Shown here piece by piece: positions 15,601-20,016 of a stretch of DNA of 20,016 nucleotides. Origin of the DNA: DASRBN01 sp035294305 (GTDB lineage Bacteria; Chloroflexota; Ktedonobacteria; Ktedonobacterales; Ktedonobacteraceae). The DNA lies in the NCBI GenBank assembly GCA_035294305.1, contig DATGLD010000047.1, positions 1 through 20,016 on the forward strand, given 5' to 3'. How positions within the stretch are numbered: the first letter of the stretch is position 1; each line of letters starts with the position of its first letter. The notes under the pieces are model-generated. The model ran no database searches. It saw only the letters and a program-made list of their open reading frames with translations, and was not told the origin of the DNA. The translations under genes and the position numbers were made by a program.

Positions 15601-16532
15601 CTGCGGAGTTCGAGTTCGGCAATCTGACGCTCAAGCTCGGGCAGGGCACGCTGGGCCTCGGCGATGTCGTCATATGAGGCAATGATTTCGGCAAGTACGG
15701 CACCGGCTTTCTTCAACTGCTGAATGCGATTCTGACGCGCTCGCATTTCGCGCCGTCGCACCTCGATCTGTTCGAGCGCGCGCTGCTGTTCATCGATTTC
15801 TAGCTCTTGCTGGTGTATCGCGGCCAGGTGTTCAGTGATGGACACAGCGTCGAGCGCAGCCTCAATATCTCCCAGGCGCGTGCTTAGCTCCGGGATACGC
15901 GCCTGAACTTCGGCTAATGTTAGACGCATGCGACTTTCGTCGAGGAGTTTCTCATCCTGCCCGGTTAATTTGAATTGTTCAGACAGGCGTGTAAGCTTTT
16001 CCAGGCCAAGCAATTTGCGCAGCACCGTTTCGCGCTCACGACCACCCATTTGCTCCAGCAGTGACAGCCCTTTCTGCTCGATCAGGCAGGAACTGCGTAG
16101 CGTCTCGCCATCGATACGCCCCAATTCGGCAATGATGCGTTCATTGGCCGCCTTCAGGCTCGTAACTGGTGCTTCTTCCGGCATGCCCAATCGCTGCACG
16201 CGCAAGCTCACCTGCTGGCCCATGCCGCGCTCAATGGTGCGCGTAATCGATAATGACGTAACGCCTATCGAGAGATCAAGAGTCACAAGGGCTGAAGGCT
16301 CGCCATAATGGATCAAATCATCCAGACTGCGGTCTGTGCCCGGCTGTTTCCCACGTTGAGAGGGAGGAGCCAGGGGTTCGCCATAAAGCGCAAAGTAGAT
16401 GGCTTCAAAGATCGTTGACTTGCCTGCCTCGTTTGGCCCTTGAATGAGGATGCTTCCACGCTGTGGAAAGTGCAGGTCGATCTCACGCAAGAGCCTGAAC
16501 CGTTCAACTATCAAATGCTTAAGGATGATCAT
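12660..16532 (-). CDS. SbcC/Rad50-like ATPase with a membrane hairpin instead of a zinc hook
   Basis: A 1290-residue SMC-type ATPase. The N-terminal half-domain has Walker A GPNEAGKST (32-40). Long Glu/Gln-rich coiled coils cover about 180-525 and 585-1090. The C-terminal half has the signature LSSGTADQISLALRLAFAIA (near 1148), Walker B FLLLDEP (Asp1182, Glu1183) and the switch ISHDSAF. Between the coils are two hydrophobic helices, about 529-551 and 556-578, joined by ALNKS. No CxxC occurs in the coil, so the zinc hook of SbcC/Rad50 is absent. The layout recalls Bacillus YhaN. The ATG at 16532 has GGAG 7 bases upstream. It lies 51 bases after an SbcD-like gene, its probable partner. Likely role: ATP-driven DNA end binding or tethering at the membrane. 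The last 35 residues are divergent and include codons from a repeat element. Confidence 0.88.
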   Translation of the reverse strand: MIILKHLIVERFRLLREIDLHFPQRGSILIQGPNEAGKSTIFEAIYFALYGEPLAPPSQRGKQPGTDRSLDDLIHYGEPSALVTLDLSIGVTSLSITRTIERGMGQQVSLRVQRLGMPEEAPVTSLKAANERIIAELGRIDGETLRSSCLIEQKGLSLLEQMGGRERETVLRKLLGLEKLTRLSEQFKLTGQDEKLLDESRMRLTLAEVQARIPELSTRLGDIEAALDAVSITEHLAAIHQQELEIDEQQRALEQIEVRRREMRARQNRIQQLKKAGAVLAEIIASYDDIAEAQRALPELERQIAELELRRSEELPALEQRVRDLSELSRSFGTLERMAADLLAVVNSVKELEQELKDYEQLRADIEELDEKIIHARLRVEEAQQAQYEMEEQRRSAKPQLEQRRQRLRRLAQQLKALRQAEEEYRQIQARRGSPEEQVEQLKKVERELQESEQELALVQNEAQQLQQQADDIEKRWRKLSLHRQLEEWQRLKGLMKGLTEAEQHVMAAHQQQERLTMEALAQRRAATIQLGITVACVVLFLLCGGAALVEALNKSIIFATIAGLVALLLAAGAGYSYQIYSKIRKKEQEADRQMQEAINQVSMMVAARETAIRMSGGQGGSQEALEQVEHEIRSLGGSVPRSLEEAQQLLQQVSTPEESLADMQQQMNESRNKALAARNQVNVTMEAVAAARKERARLQALDNRESQEAIHEKLQAKQAAIQQIQSEIVVAAGKEGLALPVGETLNAPTEDGQEQVQPYESVVEDAIKSTEREIAVLDGKLASLPDLATQVKIYQDALDVLLAHRQAHLERLERYQDNPPTQQIAHAREQQLTLRDALRSLQDSLRKRVQPLGIAFGQAAINSAEAGARKQLELLHITLDGKIELENRHAFYTALLKERQESLSDGYRQLAKFSTTLGSWIVPPNPFAEALVALRNRCQREMQQEGEENILRELEELRLQEGASRVKIELCREEIETAQERVATTLAQRNRPPAKGFTLVDIAAVWPLVGQYSPEQRAPLEEEQAGVDQELRRLEQQELDLSTQLHTGGEKLDLELARKHVEQQERNYQTKKRAGLLIDATCERIMRKMVPRTEYFMQQLLPLLTRGRYHDVRLTTEPEEGTASGGPFQLRIWEASAGAYIVKSALSSGTADQISLALRLAFAIAALPRELGAAPGFLLLDEPVGSFSRDRMQALAQIITGDMLGSHFEQILFISHDSAFESTSFPYHVSIEDGTIVESNLSMKAGDVQRTSPQERDQSGLYTPARLTWPSEPDAHSNGTTPLTASQPL
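12742..12764 (-). repeat. Family B repeat, copy 2, inside the SbcC-like coding region
   Basis: On the minus strand CGCGATCAATCTGGCCTCTA matches 18088-18107 at 19 of 20 positions. It encodes residues about 1257-1264 (RDQSGLYT) of the SbcC-like protein, in its non-conserved tail. Confidence 0.6.
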
Positions 16533-16583
16533 AGTGCATCTCCACTCGACCTTTCCGGATCTGCCGGTACACCTTCCCCTTTA

Positions 16584-18059
16584 TCAGGAGGCGGCAGCAA
16601 CCGAACCCGGTTGGGATTGAAAATGGGATTGAAAATGGAACTGAAAAAGCACTTCTTCTTTCGTTATCTGTAATGCCTGCCGCTCCTGCTCATCCTGGGC
16701 GGCAGCAATCCATTCGTCAGCAAGAGTGGTAAGTTCCTCACGAACAGATATGCGTTCTTCAAATGGTCTAGAACCGGCTATATCGGACACGACCGACGAA
16801 TCGTCGCCCGCGAATACCAGGCCGCTTTCGTCGATTGCCAGAGCAAAACAACGTTCTTCAGCAGAACGCCGCACCTGGCTCAAATTCAGTTGATGATACT
16901 GGCTGCGTGTCACCTCACCCGTAAGCAGGATTTGTACTAGCGCCTCCGAAGTACACAAGGGTTCGAGTCGCTGGAGAATGCGCTCTGTGACGGGGCTCTC
17001 CTCGCTATCTGAACCCTCCGCCCACAATTCAGGCATAGTGATGCGCAGGCGGCGCAGCTTGAGGGTCTCTACAGGAATATGGTGACACCAGCGGATGCCA
17101 TCAGCAGCTATTCCGAGGAAAACAAAGCCAGGCTCGTCGTCAGGGTCATTGAAGTCGACGCGCTGTGTAGCCCCGGCTACGATAACACCGGTCTGGCCAA
17201 TATGTATCTGTTGATAGCTCTGGTGGTAACCGGCTAAGATATATTTGAACGCGGCCTGATTTGCGATGCTGGCATTGGTGACCTGCGCAGCGTGGGACCG
17301 ATCAATCGGCGCTGGAGGCGATAACTCGACTCCTGCACGCTCACTGGAGGATCTGGTGAGTATGGCTTCAAGTGGGGCGTGCAATACAAGCAGCGGGATG
17401 GACGCACGCTCGATATCGCTATCTACATTCATATGTGCCAGGGGGTCTCCGTCCTGGTCGGCCTGGATACCGAGACCGCAGATACCAACCAGCGTGTCGC
17501 GCACGTTCACCATGACCGGCTCTAGATAAACACCTCGCGTTCCCGGTTCGCCCGCGCGTCCATTTGCCGGAGGTACGCTCCCAGCGGGTGGAAGATAATG
17601 CAACGCTCCCAGGCGGGCATAACTGATTTGAGGCGGCAGGGCGTGGGTGGCATAGTTACCGGCATCCTGAGACACAGGTACAGTGGCAGGTGTATCAAGT
17701 ACTCCGCCGAGCGCGAATGTGCGAACTCCGGCCTGGCGCAGTTGTGCCAGGCGTTCGGCCACAAAACTGCGATCTTCTTCGTCGGGATTGGTCGAATCAA
17801 ACAGATTCCCGGCCTGCACAAACAGGTCGACGCCCTGCCCCACTGCAAAGTCTGTTACCTGCTGGAAAGCCCGGCGCAGGCGCTGCCGTCCCTCCTCGCG
17901 TTTATGAGGATTTTGAGTGAAACTGTAAGCTGCATGACCAAGCCGGTTATCGGCGGTGAGCACGACGGTTATAATATCACCCTGCCCGTGGCCGTCACGC
18001 AATCCATTTTCGCTCTTTTCCCGCGTTAGAGCAGGGTTTTGCCACATATCTTCTTCCAT
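16584..18059 (-). CDS. SbcD/Mre11-like phosphoesterase with degenerate active site
   Basis: A 491-residue protein laid out like SbcD or Bacillus YhaO. Family positions are recognisable but lack metal ligands: VLTADNRLG (Asp37, Arg39) for DxH, VQAGNLFDS (Asn85) for GD, ALGGVLD (118-122) for GNHD, and LAGYHQSYQQI (277-280) for GHxH. LLVLHAPLEA keeps its His. It is therefore probably inactive as a nuclease and may bind DNA or regulate its partner, the Rad50-like ATPase starting 51 bases downstream. A C-terminal capping region follows to about 460, then a tail coded by short tandem repeats. The ATG at 18059 is preferred (AAGGA, 9 bases upstream); ATGs at 18068 and 18047 are possible. The family call is firm; the loss of activity is inferred from residues. 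Confidence 0.8.
   Translation of the reverse strand: MEEDMWQNPALTREKSENGLRDGHGQGDIITVVLTADNRLGHAAYSFTQNPHKREEGRQRLRRAFQQVTDFAVGQGVDLFVQAGNLFDSTNPDEEDRSFVAERLAQLRQAGVRTFALGGVLDTPATVPVSQDAGNYATHALPPQISYARLGALHYLPPAGSVPPANGRAGEPGTRGVYLEPVMVNVRDTLVGICGLGIQADQDGDPLAHMNVDSDIERASIPLLVLHAPLEAILTRSSSERAGVELSPPAPIDRSHAAQVTNASIANQAAFKYILAGYHQSYQQIHIGQTGVIVAGATQRVDFNDPDDEPGFVFLGIAADGIRWCHHIPVETLKLRRLRITMPELWAEGSDSEESPVTERILQRLEPLCTSEALVQILLTGEVTRSQYHQLNLSQVRRSAEERCFALAIDESGLVFAGDDSSVVSDIAGSRPFEERISVREELTTLADEWIAAAQDEQERQALQITKEEVLFQFHFQSHFQSQPGSVAAAS
16613..16648. repeat. 12-base tandem repeat at the 3' end of the SbcD-like gene
   Basis: GGGATTGAAAAT occurs twice in tandem, followed by a diverged third unit (GGAACTGAAAAA). 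On the minus strand it encodes FQFHFQSHFQSQ near the C terminus. Probably slippage-prone, and of no evident function. Confidence 0.6.
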
Positions 18060-18087
18060 GTTTTCCATTCCTTGATCCCTCCGAGAG

Positions 18088-18110
18088 CGCGATCAATCTG
18101 GCCCCTATCC
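18088..18110 (+). repeat. Family B repeat, copy 3
   Basis: CGCGATCAATCTGGCCCCTA, followed by TCCCTACCC, whose complement GGGTAGGGA links it to the GTAGGG class. It lies about 30 bases upstream of the SbcD-like start codon and so in its promoter or leader. Confidence 0.6.
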
Positions 18111-18507
18111 CTACCCTCATTCCTCAAAGCCGGACAATCCCTGGCTATTTCCCCGATTCAAGATGAGTCTATCACAAATGGTGGCGATTCAATACGAGTG
18201 GCAGCGAAAGAGGGACTATTTGGTAGGATTTGAAAGTGAAGGGTTTATTACGTCATACTTTAGTACCGGTTGGACCGCAATTTGAGACAATTCACACTAC
18301 CAGGCAGTAATCTTAGTAAGGGTTTCAATACTGTAACCAGAAGTCCTAACATTTTGACCGGAAAAAGCGGTGTTGCTATGATGCGCATACATGAAAAGCT
18401 GAACCTGTAGGCGTCTTCAGTAATACTATGTTTGATAGATGCGGGACTATCAATGAACCATACAGGAATCATTTCACGGCAACGGGTTTGTAGTCAAGTG
18501 GAGTAAA
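18111..18507. other. Divergent intergenic region between SbcD-like and HD-GYP genes
   Basis: No gene seen. A possible plus-strand promoter lies at 18230-18259. For the SbcD-like operon the minus strand has TTGAAT and TAGACT near 18190-18165, but with only 15 bases between them, which is too short to call. Confidence 0.4.
18230..18259 (+). promoter_or_regulatory. Possible promoter for the HD-GYP gene
   Basis: TTGAAA (18230-18235) is followed after 18 bases by CATACT (18254-18259). The -10 box is moderate and the leader to the start codon would be about 240 bases, so another promoter may exist. Confidence 0.3.
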
Positions 18508-19185
18508 GTGGTGGGAATAAAACGTTTTGATCAGGAGGCCGAGAACCGCCAGGTGCTGCTCTCCTTTGCTAAAAGTATTCAGGAACGCGACATTGTGACA
18601 TATGAACACTCGCGGCGGGTCGCTACATACGCGCAGCGGTTGGCACGTTACCTGGGATGGAGCAGGCGCGAAGCACGCGACCTGGCACTGGCGGCGCTGG
18701 TGCATGATCTTGGAAAAACCTGGATCGCGAACGATATTCTGATGAAATCAGAGGCACTTTCGGATGAGGAACGACGCAAGATGGAACGTCACCCTATCAT
18801 CGGCGCGCGCATTCTGATCGGTTGCGACGTGCAGCCTTTCTTTGTCGAAACGGTGCTGTATCATCACGAGGCCTGGGATGGGCGAGGCTACCCTACCGGT
18901 TTAAAGGGCGAGGAGATTCCGCTAAGCGCGCGTATTCTGACCGTGGCTGATGTCTACGATGTGCTGACATCGCAGCGACCTTACAAGGCCGCACTCTCTG
19001 AGGAAGCGGCGCGCGAGCGTTTGCTCCTGGGGGCTGGGCGAAGTTTTGACCCCATGATCGTGCGCGCCCTCCTCTACCTGCTGGATACGCACCCCCATTT
19101 CACGCTGCCACAGCGTATCTGCGCTTTGCCAGAGAAGACAAAGCGCAAATTCCGCTTCTCTCACATGGTGGAAGCCCAAGGTTAG
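18508..19185 (+). CDS. HD-GYP domain cyclic-di-GMP phosphodiesterase, stand-alone
   Basis: A 225-residue protein that is almost entirely one HD-GYP domain, the family that hydrolyses cyclic di-GMP to GMP. Metal-site residues are all seen: His34 in YEHSRRV, His66-Asp67 in LVHDLGK, His95 in ERHPIIG, His119-His120 in YHHEAWDG, and Asp148 in VADVYD. The GYP loop is complete (DGRGYPTGLKGEEIP, 124-138). No receiver, PAS or membrane part precedes it, so activity must be set by expression or a partner. The start is GTG at 18508, or the next codon, GTG 18511, which has better spacing from GGAG. The last four bases overlap the stop of the convergent ABC transporter gene. Confidence 0.92.
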   Translation: MVGIKRFDQEAENRQVLLSFAKSIQERDIVTYEHSRRVATYAQRLARYLGWSRREARDLALAALVHDLGKTWIANDILMKSEALSDEERRKMERHPIIGARILIGCDVQPFFVETVLYHHEAWDGRGYPTGLKGEEIPLSARILTVADVYDVLTSQRPYKAALSEEAARERLLLGAGRSFDPMIVRALLYLLDTHPHFTLPQRICALPEKTKRKFRFSHMVEAQG

Positions 19186-19982
19186 AGGATCATGCGCAAA
19201 AATGCGCGCGTGCGCTCGTTTTGTGGATTGTCAAAAATCTGTTCCGGCGGGCCTTGCTCTACAATAACGGCTTTATCCATGAAGATGACATGATCGGCCA
19301 CTTCGCGCGCGAAGCCCATCTCATGCGTAACGACCACCATCGTCATGCCCTCTTCTGCAAGCTGGCGCATGACTTTCAATACCTCGCCAACCAGTTCGGG
19401 GTCAAGCGCGGAGGTGGCTTCGTCGAAAAGCATGAGTTTGGGATTCATAGCCAGGGCGCGGGCGATAGCGACACGCTGCTGCTGCCCACCGGAAAGCTTG
19501 TGCGGGTAGGCATGCGCTTTGTCCGCGAGGCCAACCTTCGCAAGCAACTCCAGGGCGCGTTCCGCCACCTCCGCCCGCGGCTGGCCCAAAACATGTATCG
19601 GAGCCTCGATGACGTTCTCAAGCGCGGTCATATGTGGGAAGAGGTTGAAGCGCTGGAAGACGAAGCCGATTTGTGAACGGATGCGGGCGATAGTGGCCTC
19701 GCGGTCCTCCACCAGTTTGCCGTTCACCTCGCGATAGCCAATCATCTCTCCTTCGATATAGATGCGCCCGCTGTCAATCTTCTCCAGGTGATTGATGCAG
19801 CGCAGCAGCGTCGTTTTGCCGGAGCCACTTGGTCCGATGACAACAACGACCTGCCCGCGCTTGACAGAAAGGTCAACCCCATTCAGCACAGTCAGATTGC
19901 CGAAGCGTTTGACGATCTGCTCGGCGCGCACCATTTCGTTGGTATGAGTGAGGGCGTTACCATTGCCCGATTCTATGCTCAT
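19182..19982 (-). CDS. Polar amino acid ABC transporter, ATP-binding protein
   Basis: A 266-residue ATPase subunit of the GlnQ/HisP class that powers import of polar amino acids with a permease and a binding protein. All motifs are present: Walker A GPSGSGKT (50-57), Q-loop VFQRFNLFPHMT, signature LSGGQQQRVAIARALAM, Walker B LMLFDEATSALDPE, and switch VVVTHEMGFA. A short extra loop (GYREVNGKLVEDREATIARIR) precedes the Q-loop. The ATG at 19982 has AAGGAG 11 bases upstream; an ATG at 19934 is a possible alternative start, as the first 16 residues are not conserved. Permease and binding-protein genes are expected just beyond the right edge. The substrate cannot be read from this subunit. Confidence 0.94.
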   Translation of the reverse strand: MSIESGNGNALTHTNEMVRAEQIVKRFGNLTVLNGVDLSVKRGQVVVVIGPSGSGKTTLLRCINHLEKIDSGRIYIEGEMIGYREVNGKLVEDREATIARIRSQIGFVFQRFNLFPHMTALENVIEAPIHVLGQPRAEVAERALELLAKVGLADKAHAYPHKLSGGQQQRVAIARALAMNPKLMLFDEATSALDPELVGEVLKVMRQLAEEGMTMVVVTHEMGFAREVADHVIFMDKAVIVEQGPPEQIFDNPQNERTRAFLRMIL

Positions 19983-20016
19983 ACTATTTTTAACTCCTTA
20001 TTTGCCGTAAATCAGT

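Noticed and set aside
1..20016. tRNA, rRNA, CRISPR arrays, insertion sequences and phage genes
   Set aside because: None recognised by eye: no regularly spaced direct repeats, transposase motifs or cloverleaf sequences. A tRNAscan or Rfam run was not possible here.

Overview
The window is a bacterial chromosome segment of moderate GC with good Shine-Dalgarno sites and sigma-70-like promoters. Gene content suggests a Chloroflexota bacterium, most likely a member of Ktedonobacteria. The clues are a bacterial translin, a short MshC-like cysteine ligase, a zinc-ribbon/membrane/BACON surface protein, and many short palindromes starting GTAGGG. The taxon is an inference from content and was not tested by a search.

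Layout. Positions 1-640 hold no convincing gene, but contain a strong rightward promoter flanked by a duplicated TGACGTA element, a strong leftward promoter facing it, and the terminator of the superoxide dismutase gene. On the minus strand follow Mn-type superoxide dismutase (645-1262) and a tatD - cysS/mshC-like pair (3511-1552) with overlapping ends. On the plus strand are a 1223-residue membrane-anchored protein with eight BACON-type Ig-like repeats (3892-7563) and a 65-residue double-membrane-span protein in the same operon. The replication/repair block is on the minus strand: translin family protein (11145-10483), dnaN (10287-9148) with its own promoter, then recF (9050-7890). A plus-strand msrB (11478-11894) faces a small half-PAS protein (12221-11988). 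A gene-free stretch (12222-12659) holds a textbook plus-strand terminator and a 28-bp inverted repeat. Next is a two-gene minus-strand operon (18059-12660) encoding an SbcD/Mre11-like and an SbcC/Rad50-like protein. The right end has a stand-alone HD-GYP phosphodiesterase (plus) meeting, tail to tail over four shared bases, the ATPase gene of a polar amino acid ABC transporter.

Most notable system: the SbcD/SbcC-like pair. The phosphoesterase has the family fold motifs in order, but metal ligands are replaced in every one (DxH to DNR, GD to GN, GNHD to GGVLD, GHxH to GYHQ). The Rad50-like partner has no CxxC zinc hook; two adjacent hydrophobic helices lie where the hook should be. This predicts a non-nucleolytic, membrane-tethered Mre11/Rad50-like complex.

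Other themes: oxidative-stress repair (SOD, MsrB and possibly a mycothiol-type ligase), DNA replication and repair (dnaN, recF, the SbcDC-like pair), and a family of short interspersed palindromes that sit at gene ends and sometimes supply the stop codon or C-terminal codons.
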